DNA from: an uncultured SAR86 cluster bacterium
Lineage (GTDB): Bacteria > Pseudomonadota > Gammaproteobacteria > Magnimaribacterales > D2472
NCBI GenBank assembly: GCA_902586925.1
Contig: CACIJE010000003.1
Location: forward strand, 1 to 62,551
DNA: 62,551 nt
Direction: 5' to 3'
The notes under the pieces are model-generated. The model was not told the origin of the DNA and made no database searches. It saw nothing but the letters and a program-made list of their open reading frames with translations. The first letter of the stretch is position 1, and each line of letters starts with the position of its first letter. Shown piece by piece: positions 9,222 through 19,668 of the stretch. The translations under genes were made by a program, and so were the position numbers.

Positions 9222-11618
9222 TTAGTGAGGTGCCTTATTTTGTGATTTTCTTGCTGTTCTTGATTTTTGCTGCTTTATATTTTTAGAAAGTGGTGATGGT
9301 TCTTCAACAAGAGCTGAAGATATGACCTGATCAATCCATTCAACTGGAATTATATTGAGTGAACTGGTTATTTGTTTAGGTATTTCCTGAAGATCGGGTT
9401 CGTTTTCTTTTGGAATAATTACATTCTTAATTCCACCTCTTTTAGCAGCTAAAAGTTTTTCTTTCAGGCCACCAATTTTCAAAATTTGTCCTCTCAAAGT
9501 TATTTCACCTGTCATTGCAGTATCTGCTCTTACAGGTATTCCAGTAAATATTGAAATTAATGATATAGCCATTGCGCCACCTGCACTTGGGCCATCTTTT
9601 GGAGTAGCTCCTTCAGGAACATGTATATGTACATCATTTTTTTCATAGAAATTTGGTTTTATTCCAAGTGATTCTGCCCGTGATCTTACAACAGTAAAAG
9701 CGGCTTGAATTGATTCTTGCATTACATCACCTAAAGATCCTGTCTTGATAATTCTTCCTTTACCATCAATGTTTGAAGCTTCAATGGTTAGCAACTCACC
9801 TCCAACTTCTGTCCAAGCAAGACCAGTAACCTGACCAATTGCATTGTCTTTTTCAGCAACTCCATATTTGAATTTTTTTACACCAGAGTATTTTTCAAGA
9901 TTTTTTGACGATATAGATGTTAATTTTTTATCATCGTAATTATTCACCAGTCTTTCTTTAACAACTTTTCGTAATATCTTAGCAATTTGCCTTTCGAGAC
10001 CTCTTACACCGGCTTCTCTTGTGTAATATCTAATTAAGGATAGTAGTACATTTTTATTTAATTTTAGCTCAGCCTCTTTGAGACCATTTCTTTTCATTTG
10101 TTTAGGTAATAAATATTTTTCCGCAATATTTATTTTTTCATCTTCGATATACCCAGGAATTCTAATAATCTCCATTCTATCGAGAAGAGGTATTGGAATA
10201 TTTAAGCTATTTGCAGTACAAACAAACATTACTTCTGATAAATCATAATCAACCTCTAAATAGTGGTCGCTGAAGGTATTATTTTGCTCAGGATCAAGAA
10301 CTTCTAAAAGAGCAGAAGCAGGATCTCCTCTGTGATCCATTCCAATCTTATCAATTTCATCTAGAAGAAAAAGAGGATTTTTAACACCAACTTTTGATAA
10401 TTTTTGAATTATTTTTCCAGGCATTGAACCTATGTATGTTCGTCTATGGCCTCTAATTTCAGATTCATCTCTAACTCCACCTAGTGACATTCTTACAAAC
10501 TTTCTATTTGTTGCTCGAGCAATTGATTCACCTAGTGAAGTTTTACCAACTCCAGGAGGGCCAACAAGACATAAAACCGGAGCTTTCATTGCCTTTACTC
10601 TTTTTTGAACAGCAAGGTATTCAACAATCCTCTCTTTTACTTCTTCAAGTCCGTAATGATCTTCCTCGAGAATGCTCATAGAAGCTTTGATGTCTGACTT
10701 AACCTTAGACTTCTTCTTCCATGGTACATCAACTAAACAATCTAAGTATGTTCTAACAACAGAAGCCTCTGCTGAAGATGGAGCCATATGTTTAAATTTT
10801 GCAAACTCACTTTTTGCCTTCTTTAAGGCTTCCTTAGTCATTCCAACTTCATTAATCTTCTTCTCAAGGTTTTCTAATTCATCTCCTTCCTCACCTATTT
10901 CTCCAAGTTCTTTTTGAGCTGCTTTAATTTGTTCATTTAAATAATATTCTCTCTGAGACTTTTCCATTTGTTTTTTTACTCTGTCCCTAACTTTTTTCTC
11001 AACGTCAACAACATCTAATTGAGATTCGATGAAAGTAAGAACTCTCTCAGCTCTCAATTTTAAATCTGAAGATTCTAAAATTTCTTGTTTTTTTGATGTT
11101 TCAATTGGTAAATGCCCTGTTATGGTATCCATTAATCTCGAAAGGTCATCCAATGAATCAACAGTTGAGACAATCTCAGGAGGTATCCTTTTAGTAACGC
11201 TAATGTAGTCTTCAAATTTAGCCTTTATTAACCTTACTAAGTTTACTGATTCACTGTCTTTTAGTTCTAAATCAACTACTTCTGTAACCCTAGCAGTCGA
11301 ATATGAATCATTTTCAACAATCTTATTTATGAGACATCTTTTATGACCTTCTACGAGAACTTTCATCGTTCCATCTGGAAGTTTTATTAACTGTAACAAG
11401 TTACTTATTGTGGCATATTTATATACTTGATTATCTTTAGGATCTTCCTCAGATGCGTCTTTTTGGCTAACAAGGACAAGCTTCTTATTAGAAGTCATTG
11501 CTACATTAAGAGCTTCAACAGATTTTTTTCTTCCAACAAATAAAGTCGTAACAATTCCTGGGAAAACTACAACGTCTCTGAGGGGTATTAATGGCAAATC
11601 AGATTTTATTTCGGTCAT
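9222..11618 (-). CDS. lon: ATP-dependent protease Lon
   Basis: 798 aa, close to E. coli Lon (784). The N-terminal substrate-binding LON domain opens LPLIPLRDVVVFPG. The AAA+ module has Walker A GPPGVGKTS and Walker B FLLDEIDKIG. The C-terminal protease domain has the catalytic Ser in ATPKDGPSAGG and the catalytic Lys in the LKEKLLAAKRGG region, a Ser-Lys dyad. It degrades misfolded and regulatory proteins in the cytoplasm. A basic Ser/Lys/Arg-rich tail of about 20 residues extends the C-terminus. It sits 30 bases after clpX and upstream of hupB, the standard order. Confidence 0.97.
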   Translation of the reverse strand: MTEIKSDLPLIPLRDVVVFPGIVTTLFVGRKKSVEALNVAMTSNKKLVLVSQKDASEEDPKDNQVYKYATISNLLQLIKLPDGTMKVLVEGHKRCLINKIVENDSYSTARVTEVVDLELKDSESVNLVRLIKAKFEDYISVTKRIPPEIVSTVDSLDDLSRLMDTITGHLPIETSKKQEILESSDLKLRAERVLTFIESQLDVVDVEKKVRDRVKKQMEKSQREYYLNEQIKAAQKELGEIGEEGDELENLEKKINEVGMTKEALKKAKSEFAKFKHMAPSSAEASVVRTYLDCLVDVPWKKKSKVKSDIKASMSILEEDHYGLEEVKERIVEYLAVQKRVKAMKAPVLCLVGPPGVGKTSLGESIARATNRKFVRMSLGGVRDESEIRGHRRTYIGSMPGKIIQKLSKVGVKNPLFLLDEIDKIGMDHRGDPASALLEVLDPEQNNTFSDHYLEVDYDLSEVMFVCTANSLNIPIPLLDRMEIIRIPGYIEDEKINIAEKYLLPKQMKRNGLKEAELKLNKNVLLSLIRYYTREAGVRGLERQIAKILRKVVKERLVNNYDDKKLTSISSKNLEKYSGVKKFKYGVAEKDNAIGQVTGLAWTEVGGELLTIEASNIDGKGRIIKTGSLGDVMQESIQAAFTVVRSRAESLGIKPNFYEKNDVHIHVPEGATPKDGPSAGGAMAISLISIFTGIPVRADTAMTGEITLRGQILKIGGLKEKLLAAKRGGIKNVIIPKENEPDLQEIPKQITSSLNIIPVEWIDQVISSALVEEPSPLSKNIKQQKSRTARKSQNKAPH

Positions 11619-11648
11619 AACTAAAATATAGGGATAATTGATTAAATA

Positions 11649-12905
11649 TCAATTACCAGATGACGTTTTTTTTGATTTTGTCTTCAAAAGCTTAATCGGT
11701 TCTGATTTATTAGTGACAGATTTTTCGTCAATTACAACTTTTTCTAGATTTTCATCAGGCAAATTAAACATAGTGTCCATTAATATCTCTTCCAATATAG
11801 ATCTAAGGCCTCTTGCACCAGTTTTTCTTTTAATAGCTTGTTTAGCAATTTCTTCAAGGGCCTCATCTCTAAAAGTCAACTCTACGTTATCTATTTCAAA
11901 TAAATGACTGTACTGATTAACAAGTGCATTCTTTGGTTCTTTTAAAATTCGAACAAGTGAAGTTTCGTCAAGTTCATGAAGGTTTGATATAACAGGCAAT
12001 CTACCAACAAATTCAGGTATCAAACCATACCTTACTAAATCTTCTGGTTGAAGGTCATCAACGCTTTTAGAAATCTTGCTAACATTTGATTTTGAATCAA
12101 CTTCAGCACTGAAACCTATGCCAGTGTTATTAGTTCTTTGTTCGATAACTTTATCAAGGCCCGAGAATGCACCTCCACAAATAAAAAGAATGTTTGATGT
12201 ATCTATTTGAATAAATTCCTGTTGTGGATGCTTCCTCCCTCCTTGAGGTGGAATCGAAGCAACTGTTCCTTCGATTAGTTTTAGAAGTGCTTGTTGAACA
12301 CCTTCACCAGATACATCTCTTGTTATTGAAGGATTATCTGATTTTCTTGCAATCTTATCTATTTCGTCGATGTAGACAATTCCTAATTCAGCTTTTTCAG
12401 GATCATAATCAGCTTTTTGAAGTAATTTTTGAATAATGTTTTCAACATCTTCTCCAACATAACCTGCTTCAGTAAGTGTAGTAGCATCAGCTATAGTAAA
12501 GGGAACATTTAAAATTTTAGCTAAAGTTTGTGCGAGAAGAGTTTTCCCACTTCCTGTTGGACCTAAAAGTAGAACATTGCTTTTCTGAAGCTCAACATTA
12601 TCTTTTACTTTGCCTTTCTTCAAACGTTTGTAATGATTGTAAACAGCGACAGATAATACTTTTTTCGCTGTTTTTTGACCAATAACATATTCGTCAAGTT
12701 TTTTGTAAATTTCTTGAGGTGATAGTGATATATCTTGAGAAATATCATCATCGTTTTTAATCTCTTCGTCGATGATATCGTTACATAAATCTACACACTC
12801 ATTGCAAATATATACGCTAGGTCCAGCAATTAATTTCTTAACCTCATCTTGCGACTTACCACAAAATGAACAATGTAATTTATCCGTTTGTGCCTCTACC
12901 TTCAT
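11649..12905 (-). CDS. clpX: ATP-dependent Clp protease ATP-binding subunit ClpX
   Basis: 418 aa. The N-terminal C4 zinc finger is complete (CSFCGKS and CNECVDLC). The AAA+ domain has Walker [13 protein letters not shown], Walker [11 protein letters not shown] and the sensor region [11 protein letters not shown]-like segment. The IGF loop that docks on ClpP is present in [10 protein letters not shown]. ClpX unfolds substrates and feeds them to ClpP. Only one base separates it from the clpP stop codon, so the subunits are translated together. A lysine/serine-rich C-terminal tail is the only departure from the usual length. Confidence 0.97.
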   Translation of the reverse strand: MKVEAQTDKLHCSFCGKSQDEVKKLIAGPSVYICNECVDLCNDIIDEEIKNDDDISQDISLSPQEIYKKLDEYVIGQKTAKKVLSVAVYNHYKRLKKGKVKDNVELQKSNVLLLGPTGSGKTLLAQTLAKILNVPFTIADATTLTEAGYVGEDVENIIQKLLQKADYDPEKAELGIVYIDEIDKIARKSDNPSITRDVSGEGVQQALLKLIEGTVASIPPQGGRKHPQQEFIQIDTSNILFICGGAFSGLDKVIEQRTNNTGIGFSAEVDSKSNVSKISKSVDDLQPEDLVRYGLIPEFVGRLPVISNLHELDETSLVRILKEPKNALVNQYSHLFEIDNVELTFRDEALEEIAKQAIKRKTGARGLRSILEEILMDTMFNLPDENLEKVVIDEKSVTNKSEPIKLLKTKSKKTSSGN

Positions 12906-12906
12906 C

Positions 12907-13506
12907 TTAGTTCCTTTGTTCTAATATTTTATCAACAATTCCATAAGCTTTTGCAGCATCAGCATCTAAAAAATTGTCTCTATCAGTATCTTTTTCAATC
13001 TTTTTTATTGTTTGCCCTGTATGTTTTGCAAGAATCTCGTTGACAATTTTTTTCATATGTAAAATTTCTTTTGCATGAATTTCAAAATCAGATGCCTGTC
13101 CCTGAAAACCACCAAGAGGTTGGTGTATCATAATTCTTGAATTAGCAAGAGCAAACCTTTTCTTTTTATCTCCACCTGCTAATAGTAATGCACCCATGCT
13201 CGCAGCTTGCCCTATGCACATTGTAGAAATTGAAGGAGTAATAAATTGCATAGTGTCATATATTGCCAAGCCTGCTGAAATACTCCCACCAGGCGAATTT
13301 ATATATATAGATATATCTTTTTCAGGATTTTCAGACTCCAAAAACAGCAGTTGTGCAACAACAAGATTAGATATGTAATCATCAATTGCACCAGATAGAA
13401 AAATCACCCTCTCTTTTAAGAGACGCGAATAAATATCAAAAGATCTCTCACCTCTTGGAGTCTGCTCTACAACCATTGGTATTAATGCTGATTGGAATTC
13501 TTTCAT
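12907..13506 (-). CDS. clpP: ATP-dependent Clp protease proteolytic subunit ClpP
   Basis: 199 aa. Serine protease with the nucleophile in [14 protein letters not shown], the catalytic His in MIHQPLGG, and the catalytic Asp in the DRDNFLDAD segment. The [12 protein letters not shown] and [18 protein letters not shown] segments are also diagnostic. Fourteen copies form the degradation chamber capped by ClpX. It lies 9 bases after tig and 1 base before clpX, in the classic tig-clpP-clpX-lon run. Confidence 0.97.
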   Translation of the reverse strand: MKEFQSALIPMVVEQTPRGERSFDIYSRLLKERVIFLSGAIDDYISNLVVAQLLFLESENPEKDISIYINSPGGSISAGLAIYDTMQFITPSISTMCIGQAASMGALLLAGGDKKKRFALANSRIMIHQPLGGFQGQASDFEIHAKEILHMKKIVNEILAKHTGQTIKKIEKDTDRDNFLDADAAKAYGIVDKILEQRN

Positions 13507-13514
13507 AATTAAAC

Positions 13515-14810
13515 CTATCTATTTGCTAGTTCTGAAAATTTTATCACCTTATTCTTAGATTTAAGTACATTTTCTAAATTTTCAACTAGTTGTCTTTCTA
13601 AAACAATCATTCTAAATTGCTCAAGTTGTTGAGATTGACCAACTATCCATTTTTTGTATTGCTCTGGATCTTTGTATCTTTTTGATTCTTCTTCTATAAA
13701 ATCATCCACTTGTTGCTTTTCAACCTTTATTTCAAAATGGTTGATTAATTCAGAAAACAATAAATCAAGTTTAACCCTTTTTTCAGCCTTTTCCATAAAA
13801 CTATCAATAGGAAAAAGATCATCTCCTGCATTATCCTCACTGTGGCCAATTCTCATTAAAGCATCTTTTCTCATTAAGTCAGCTTGCTCATTTATTGTAG
13901 CTTTTGGTGTCTGAAAACTATTTGTTTTTAGAAGAGTTTCATACATTGACTCTTTTGTAAGTTCTTTTTCTTGAGCTGCTACTTCATTATTCATTCTTGA
14001 AATTATTTCATCTCTGAATTCTGATTCTTTTTTAATATCCATTTGGAGTTTGGTAAACAAATCTTTATCAATTTTTGCTTTTTTGATTTCTTGAATTTCT
14101 TTGAGATCAATTTCAAATTCAGCATTTACTCCAGCTAGATCTTTTTTAAAGTAATCTTCAGGAAATGAGCATTCAATTTTAAATTTAGATAATTTTTTTC
14201 CCACAATACTAGTTTCAAATCCTGGAATCATAGAATTACTGCCTAAAACTAATTTAAAATCTTTCGCTGAATTTCCTTCAAACTCTTCACCATCAATTTT
14301 TCCAAAAAAATCAATGATTACTTGATCATCTAATTTTGCCTCTCTTTTAACTTCATTCCACTCTCCATATCTTTTCTTAATATCATCTATTGCTGCATCA
14401 ATATCATTATCTTCGATTTCAATTTGATATTTGTCATAATTAGACCATCTTGAAAATTTTGGTTTTATATCTGGAAAGATCTCAATAGTTGCAGAGTAAA
14501 CTAAAGGCTTTGTTGGATCATCAGATTTAATTGAAACTTGCGGAGCGCAGGCAGCTCTAATTTTATTCTCAGATATAGCTCTCGGATATGACTCTTGTAT
14601 AAGCTCATTCAAAACTTCATTATGAATTGATGTACCATATCTTTGTTCTAAAACTTCTTTTGGAACATTTCCTTTCCTAAAACCGTCAACTTTTGCCTTT
14701 GATTTAATATTTTTTAATTTCGAATTAAATTTTCCTTCGTAATCTTCAACTGGAATCGTAATAATGATTTTTCTCTCTAAATCTTTTAATTTTTTTACTG
14801 CAACTTTCAT
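13515..14810 (-). CDS. tig: Trigger factor, ribosome-associated chaperone and prolyl isomerase
   Basis: 431 aa. The N-terminal ribosome-docking domain carries the signature [17 protein letters not shown] around residues 43-59. A central FKBP-like isomerase domain starts near [19 protein letters not shown] long helical C-terminal chaperone domain follows. It binds nascent chains at the ribosome exit tunnel. Only 19 bases separate its ATG from the 3' end of tRNA-His, with an AAGGA ribosome site between them. There is no room for a separate promoter, so tig is either co-transcribed with the tRNA or uses a promoter inside the tRNA gene. Confidence 0.96.
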   Translation of the reverse strand: MKVAVKKLKDLERKIIITIPVEDYEGKFNSKLKNIKSKAKVDGFRKGNVPKEVLEQRYGTSIHNEVLNELIQESYPRAISENKIRAACAPQVSIKSDDPTKPLVYSATIEIFPDIKPKFSRWSNYDKYQIEIEDNDIDAAIDDIKKRYGEWNEVKREAKLDDQVIIDFFGKIDGEEFEGNSAKDFKLVLGSNSMIPGFETSIVGKKLSKFKIECSFPEDYFKKDLAGVNAEFEIDLKEIQEIKKAKIDKDLFTKLQMDIKKESEFRDEIISRMNNEVAAQEKELTKESMYETLLKTNSFQTPKATINEQADLMRKDALMRIGHSEDNAGDDLFPIDSFMEKAEKRVKLDLLFSELINHFEIKVEKQQVDDFIEEESKRYKDPEQYKKWIVGQSQQLEQFRMIVLERQLVENLENVLKSKNKVIKFSELANR

Positions 14811-14829
14811 TTTAATTATCCTTTACAAA

Positions 14830-14907
14830 TGGGGCGAGCGATGGGGTTCGAACCCACGGCCTCCGGAGCCACAATCCAGCGCTCTAACCAACTGAGCTAC
14901 GCCCGCC
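14830..14907 (-). tRNA. tRNA-His(GTG)
   Basis: 78 nt with encoded CCA. The extra G-1 opposite discriminator C73 that identifies tRNA-His is present (acceptor 5' strand G then GCGGGCG). Anticodon GTG lies in the loop ATTGTGG. The D arm GCTCAGTTGG and T arm GTTCGAA are normal. It sits between the GST-like gene and tig on the same strand. Confidence 0.97.
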
Positions 14908-14960
14908 ACAAGATTCGGTATTATAGTTTAAATAAAATTATTATCTATTTTTAAATAATT

Positions 14961-15602
14961 CTATGAGAAAAATACAGGCTTTGTATTTTCTTCCCACACG
15001 TCATACTTTTTCATTACATCTTTAAATAAATCTGAATTACTAAAATTTATAATTATATTTTTTATTCTTTTAATTTTATATTGACTATCAAACCATTCAA
15101 CATCTGCAATTCTGAACTGCCTTATAAAAGGTAAGATTGAAATATCTAGCTTATTTATCTCATTTCCTAAAATCCATTTATTATTTGATATCAAGCTATC
15201 TAAATAGATTAAAATTTCTAAGCAAGCTATCTTATGTTTCTCTTGATCAACTTTCTCATATCTACTTGAATACTTATATCTATCAAGGTTATATTTAAAT
15301 TTAGAGTCAAAAAGCTTTATTAATTCATTTGTAAGATCTGTATTCAGCTTGTCTAGATTGCCATCAAATACATTATTTTTACTTAATGCCCAGTCTATAA
15401 TTTCATTGCTTTCATCAATTACCTTGTTTTTCAGCACTAATACCGGAACTGTTCCTTTTGGCGATTGTTTTATCATTTGATAAGGTTTGTTGTTTAAACG
15501 TACTTCTCTGATTTCACATTTAATATTACATAGCTTTAAAGCCATTCTTGCTCTCATGGCATATGGACATCTGATAAACGAGTAAAGAATTGGGTAACTC
15601 AT
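14961..15602 (-). CDS. Glutathione S-transferase-like protein
   Basis: 213 aa. The N-terminal thioredoxin-like GST domain is clear: a CPYAMRARMAL helix (Cys-Pro-Tyr, as in omega/glutaredoxin-2-like members), SPKGTVPVLVL with the cis-Pro, and DESNEIIDWAL, the glutathione gamma-glutamyl binding segment. The C-terminal half is all-helical and weakly conserved. The CPYA motif suggests thiol transferase rather than classical conjugation activity. The gene lies 4 bases after trhO and is probably in the same transcript. The substrate cannot be told from sequence. Confidence 0.82.
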   Translation of the reverse strand: MSYPILYSFIRCPYAMRARMALKLCNIKCEIREVRLNNKPYQMIKQSPKGTVPVLVLKNKVIDESNEIIDWALSKNNVFDGNLDKLNTDLTNELIKLFDSKFKYNLDRYKYSSRYEKVDQEKHKIACLEILIYLDSLISNNKWILGNEINKLDISILPFIRQFRIADVEWFDSQYKIKRIKNIIINFSNSDLFKDVMKKYDVWEENTKPVFFS

Positions 15603-15606
15603 ATCA

Positions 15607-16539
15607 CTAATTCAATGTTTCCTCTTTTGGGCCTATATGATTTTGATTTCTTTCTTTTGCTAAATTTATTTGTTTTTGTCTACTCATGTAACGTAATTTT
15701 TGTACTTTAGTTTTATTATCAAAACAATTTGGACAGGAGACACCTTTGATATATTTTTCTGACCTTTTATTTGATTCAGTGATTGGCATTCTGCACCCAT
15801 GACACATATCGTAAGTACCTTCAGTAAGGTCATCTTTAAGAGATACTCTTTCATCAAAAACAAAGCATTCACCTTTCCATTTGCTCTTTTTATCAGAAAT
15901 CAACTCAAAATATTTTAGGATGCCTCCTTTTAAATGATAAACATTCTTAAAGCCTTTTTTTATCATAAAAGAGGATGCTTTTTCACATCTTATGCCTCCA
16001 GTACAAAACATTGCAATATTCTTTGTTTCCTTATCTTTTTTTGAAAACTTCTGTTTTTTAACCCATTTTGGAAACTCTCTAAATTTTTCAGTTTTTGGAT
16101 TAATCGAATTTTCAAAAGTGCCTATACAATACTCATAGTTATTTCTTGTATCTATTAATACAGTATTTTTATTTTCTAGTAACTTGTTCCAATCTTTTGG
16201 ATCAACATATTTACCAACAGATTCAGTTGGATCTATAGAGGTATCTCCGATTGTTACAATTTCTTTTTTTAATTTTACCTTCAATCTTATGAATGGATTT
16301 TTATATGATTCAGAATACTTTATATCTAAGTCATTTAATCCATCTATACTATTCAAATATTGAATCCCTTTATACAAATTATTTTCTTTAGATGATGCGA
16401 TTGTTCCATTAATACCCTCATTTCCAACAAGAATTGTGCCTTTTATTAAAAATTTCTTTAAATTTCTTCGGATATCATTATGAATCATAGATGGATTTGA
16501 GATCTTCGAGAATTTATATAGAGCTGCAATTTTATACAT
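15607..16539 (-). CDS. trhO: tRNA uridine(34) hydroxylase, rhodanese family
   Basis: 310 aa. The N-terminal domain has the GNEGINGTIA motif, and the central rhodanese domain has the active-site loop MFCTGGIRCEKAS with the catalytic Cys. A C-terminal Cys-rich part (CHGCR and CPNCFD) completes the TrhO/YceA architecture. E. coli TrhO makes 5-hydroxyuridine at the wobble position of tRNAs that read four-codon boxes, the precursor of cmo5U or mcmo5U. Here the gene begins 12 bases after tRNA-Arg(TCT) and close to tRNA-Pro(TGG), a tRNA of the class TrhO modifies. Confidence 0.92.
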   Translation of the reverse strand: MYKIAALYKFSKISNPSMIHNDIRRNLKKFLIKGTILVGNEGINGTIASSKENNLYKGIQYLNSIDGLNDLDIKYSESYKNPFIRLKVKLKKEIVTIGDTSIDPTESVGKYVDPKDWNKLLENKNTVLIDTRNNYEYCIGTFENSINPKTEKFREFPKWVKKQKFSKKDKETKNIAMFCTGGIRCEKASSFMIKKGFKNVYHLKGGILKYFELISDKKSKWKGECFVFDERVSLKDDLTEGTYDMCHGCRMPITESNKRSEKYIKGVSCPNCFDNKTKVQKLRYMSRQKQINLAKERNQNHIGPKEETLN

Positions 16540-16550
16540 ATCAAAATAAA

Positions 16551-16627
<77 letters not shown>

Positions 16628-16628
16628 T

Positions 16629-16705
16629 TGGTCGGGGTAGTAAGATTCGAACTTACGACCACTCGCTCCCAAAGCGAGTGCGCTACCAGACTGCGCTATA
16701 CCCCG
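16629..16705 (-). tRNA. tRNA-Pro(TGG)
   Basis: 77 nt with encoded CCA. Acceptor CGGGGTA pairs with TACCCCG. The anticodon loop TTTGGGA gives TGG. It is the first element of a tRNA-Pro, tRNA-Arg, trhO, GST run on the minus strand, with one base between the two tRNAs. Confidence 0.97.
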
Positions 16706-16784
16706 AGGATGCAAATATTAAGGTTAATATAATAAATAAGCAATCGCCATGGGCATAAATATTATTTAATGAGATAATACTAAC

Positions 16785-17621
16785 ATGGCAGCACTAGTTC
16801 TCGATGGCAAAGAGTTTTCAAGAATCTCTGAAAATATAATCAAAGAAAAAGTTGAGGAGCTTTCTAAAAAAAATATCACGCCATCCTTAGCTACAATTCT
16901 TGTAGGCAATGATCCTGCGTCTGAAACATATGTGAAAATGAAGAGAAATACTTGTGCAAGAGTTGGAATGAAATCTATAGCTGTTGAATTATCTGAGAAT
17001 ACTACAACTGAGGAACTTTTAAGCACCATAAAATCTCTTAATAATGATCAAAATGTTCATGGGATTTTACTTCAACATCCAGTACCAAGTCAGATTGATG
17101 AGAGATTATGTTTTAATGCTATTGATATAAAGAAAGATGTTGATGGAGTAACATGTCTTGGCTTTGGAAACATGTCTATGGGCATAGATGCATATGGATC
17201 ATGCACTCCAGCAGGAATAATTAGATTAATCAAACATTATAAACTTGACGTTCAAGGATTAAATGCTGTAGTTGTTGGTCGAAGTCCAATACTTGGAAAA
17301 CCAATGGCTATGATGTTATTAAACATGAATGCAACAGTAACAATTTGTCATTCAAGATCACGAAATATAGATACAATCATCAAAAATGCTGATTTGGTTG
17401 TTGGTGCTGTTGGCATACCTAAATTTATTAAGTCTGAATGGATTAAAAAAGGAGCAATTGTTATAGATGCCGGATATCATCCTGAAAAGTGTGGAGATAT
17501 TGATTTAGATAATATAGAAAATATCGCTAGCGCCTATACTCCTGTTCCTGGCGGTGTTGGCCCAATGACAATTAACACTTTAATATTACAGACACTTCAA
17601 TCTGCCGAAAATACTGCTTGA
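16785..17621 (+). CDS. folD: Bifunctional methylenetetrahydrofolate dehydrogenase / cyclohydrolase
   Basis: 278 aa. The substrate helix [12 protein letters not shown] contains the catalytic Lys. The [11 protein letters not shown] segment, the NADP-binding [17 protein letters not shown] loop and the C-terminal [16 protein letters not shown] signature are all present. It interconverts 5,10-methylene- and 10-formyl-tetrahydrofolate in the cytoplasm. The latter is the formyl donor used by PurN, whose gene is in this window. It is convergent with the DUF4389 gene, with one base between the stops. Confidence 0.96.
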   Translation: MAALVLDGKEFSRISENIIKEKVEELSKKNITPSLATILVGNDPASETYVKMKRNTCARVGMKSIAVELSENTTTEELLSTIKSLNNDQNVHGILLQHPVPSQIDERLCFNAIDIKKDVDGVTCLGFGNMSMGIDAYGSCTPAGIIRLIKHYKLDVQGLNAVVVGRSPILGKPMAMMLLNMNATVTICHSRSRNIDTIIKNADLVVGAVGIPKFIKSEWIKKGAIVIDAGYHPEKCGDIDLDNIENIASAYTPVPGGVGPMTINTLILQTLQSAENTA

Positions 17622-17622
17622 C

Positions 17623-17955
17623 TTAATTATCTTGTTTTTGAGAACTATCCACTACCTCGTCAGCTTCGATAATTACCTCATCTTCAATAGCATTATTTTT
17701 AAAAGGAAATGGCTTTTCTTCAGTTTGAAATAACAAAAAAGCTAAAGAGTCATCAAAAAATTCAATAATATAAGAGTTTATGTTTGCAATTGATATATTA
17801 ACCTTGGAAGTGAAAAGGACAAACAGAAATTGAACAAATGCAAGACCAATTGAAATTGTTAAAGCAAAGTTAATTGCGAAAGCATAAACCACCATAAATA
17901 AAAATCTTATCCACTTACTTGATTTTAAAATCTCGTCTTTATTAATTGCATTCAT
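17623..17955 (-). CDS. DUF4389 family small membrane protein
   Basis: 110 aa. Two hydrophobic stretches (about residues 17-50) are followed by the FQTEEKPFPF motif, which recurs in DUF4389 proteins of Gammaproteobacteria. The C-terminus is strongly acidic. The function is unknown. It lies 3 bases after gpsA on the same strand and is probably co-transcribed with it. Assignment to DUF4389 rests on pattern recall, not a search. Confidence 0.72.
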   Translation of the reverse strand: MNAINKDEILKSSKWIRFLFMVVYAFAINFALTISIGLAFVQFLFVLFTSKVNISIANINSYIIEFFDDSLAFLLFQTEEKPFPFKNNAIEDEVIIEADEVVDSSQKQDN

Positions 17956-17958
17956 AAT

Positions 17959-18969
17959 TTAACTCTCAAATTCTACATCAACTTCGTTAGGATTATTAAC
18001 TAAATCTTCAATTAATGATTCAGGTAATGCTTTATCAATAAGTATATTATACATTGACTCAACAAGAGGCATTTTAATATTCAACTTTTTTGACTCATTT
18101 CTTGTTGCTTTTAAAGTTCGAATGCCTTCTGCTACTTGACCTACTTTATTTTTTGCATCAATTAAACTCATACCCTTCCCTAAGTTAAATCCTAACTGAT
18201 AATTTCGTGATAAATTTGACATGCATGTCGCCACAAGATCTCCCATTCCTGATAAACCAAGGAATGTAATTGGATCTGCTCCTTTTGCAACAGCAAACCT
18301 GCTCATTTCAGCCATGCTTCTTGTGAGAATTAATCCAATTGCGTTCTCACCCACATTTAAAGATTCAGCCATCCCACATATTAGTGCATAAATGTTTTTC
18401 AGAGCTCCAGCAAGTTCTACTCCATGCATGTCATTACTAGAATAAATTTTAAAAGTTTTAGAAGATAGAACAAACTTTACCAAACTAATTACATCTTCAT
18501 TTGGGCTGGCTATTACGGTGCCTGCAATCTTATTATCTGCTATTTCTTTTGCTAAATTAGGGCCACTGAGAACCCCAATTGGATTTTTGCAATCATTAGA
18601 AATTACTTCTGACAAAAGTCTAAATGGATTTTCTAGAATACCCTTAGTACATGAAATTAAGAATGTATTTTCATCAATGCAATTTGATAAACGATTTACA
18701 ATTTGTTCAAAAATAATGCTTGGAGTAGCAATAAAAACAATCGAAACATTCTTAACAACTTCTGATAAGTCTTCTGATGCCAAAATATTTTCAGAAAGCT
18801 TTAATTCAGGATGATAAGAAGTATTAGCTCCCTCCGAATTTATTCTTAAAGCTTGCTCAGAATCTCTTACCCATAATGAAACTTTATATCCATTTGAGGC
18901 AGCTAAATTTGCTAGAACGGTTCCAAAACTACCCCCTCCTAAAACAGCTACTTTGTTTATTGAATTCAT
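17959..18969 (-). CDS. gpsA: NAD(P)-dependent glycerol-3-phosphate dehydrogenase
   Basis: 336 aa. The N-terminal Rossmann motif is GGGSFGTVLANLAA, followed by IATPS and the SCTKGI segment. The C-terminal domain has the catalytic Lys in ELAGALKNIYAL and the motif GLSGMGDLVATC. It reduces dihydroxyacetone phosphate to sn-glycerol-3-phosphate for phospholipid synthesis, upstream of PgsA, also encoded here. It follows the DUF4149 gene by about 11 bases. Confidence 0.96.
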   Translation of the reverse strand: MNSINKVAVLGGGSFGTVLANLAASNGYKVSLWVRDSEQALRINSEGANTSYHPELKLSENILASEDLSEVVKNVSIVFIATPSIIFEQIVNRLSNCIDENTFLISCTKGILENPFRLLSEVISNDCKNPIGVLSGPNLAKEIADNKIAGTVIASPNEDVISLVKFVLSSKTFKIYSSNDMHGVELAGALKNIYALICGMAESLNVGENAIGLILTRSMAEMSRFAVAKGADPITFLGLSGMGDLVATCMSNLSRNYQLGFNLGKGMSLIDAKNKVGQVAEGIRTLKATRNESKKLNIKMPLVESMYNILIDKALPESLIEDLVNNPNEVDVEFES

Positions 18970-18980
18970 AAATTTTGGAC

Positions 18981-19388
18981 TTATAGAGTTGTAACTCTAA
19001 ATATTTGGAGTACAGCAACAATCATTATGACTAAGGTGTTAAACACACTTAAATTATGTAACCACTTAAATAGCTTATTCCAACCTCTGTCTCTGGCAAT
19101 ATTGGTCAAAGGAATAATAATATAACCGATGAAAGCAAAACTTGTTGCAACAAGAGCAGCATATACGTCAAATTTTTTGAAAAATAAAAATGATATTAAC
19201 AGAGCTAAAATTGTAATCAAAAAAAGAAGTAAATAGTACCTAGGGAAGATCTTTCTTAAAAACTTAGAAGCATTTTGATTATCTAGAACTTTAAACACAA
19301 CTGGTGCTGTAAGAAGAACCTGAGCAAAAATAATACCTAATACTAAAGAGTAACAAAGTATTAGCAAGCTTATTATTAAAGTATTCAT
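18981..19388 (-). CDS. DUF4149-like membrane protein
   Basis: 135 aa with four predicted membrane helices. Features resembling DUF4149 (TMEM205-like) proteins are the helix-one GIIFAQVLLTAPVVFKVL segment, an FPRYYLLLF turn, and the C-terminal W-x-x-LHNLS-x-x-N motif. The function is unknown. It lies between tRNA-Asp (13 bases upstream) and gpsA, so it may be read from the tRNA promoter. The family call is moderate; the membrane topology is clear. Confidence 0.7.
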   Translation of the reverse strand: MNTLIISLLILCYSLVLGIIFAQVLLTAPVVFKVLDNQNASKFLRKIFPRYYLLLFLITILALLISFLFFKKFDVYAALVATSFAFIGYIIIPLTNIARDRGWNKLFKWLHNLSVFNTLVIMIVAVLQIFRVTTL

Positions 19389-19401
19389 TTATATAAAATA
19401 G

Positions 19402-19476
19402 TGGCGGTCCGACGGGGAATCGAACCCCGAACGCCGCCGTGACAGGGCGGAATTATAACCGTTTAACTACCGGACC
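19402..19476 (-). tRNA. tRNA-Asp(GTC)
   Basis: 75 nt with encoded CCA. Acceptor GGTCCGG pairs with TCGGACC. The anticodon loop CTGTCAC gives GTC. It lies 48 bases after tRNA-Val(TAC) and just before the DUF4149 gene. Confidence 0.96.
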
Positions 19477-19524
19477 ACATATTAGGCTGCATATTATATG
19501 TTATACATAAAAGTTCAACCTAAA

Positions 19525-19601
19525 TGGTGGGTGATGACAGGTTCGAACTGCCGACCCTCTCGGTGTAAACGAGATGCTCTACCAAACTGAGCTAATCACC
19601 C
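19525..19601 (-). tRNA. tRNA-Val(TAC)
   Basis: 77 nt with encoded CCA. Acceptor GGGTGAT pairs with ATCACCC. The anticodon loop TTTACAC gives TAC. This is also a four-box tRNA of the kind modified by TrhO. Confidence 0.97.
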
Positions 19602-19668
19602 TAACCTTCTTAATAAGTAATTAAGGTTGCTAATAATACTATCAATAGAAAAAAAATAACATGATTTG

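Noticed and set aside
10484-10917. Two plus-strand open frames inside lon
   Set aside because: They are shadows of the lon coding frame, with no initiation signal.
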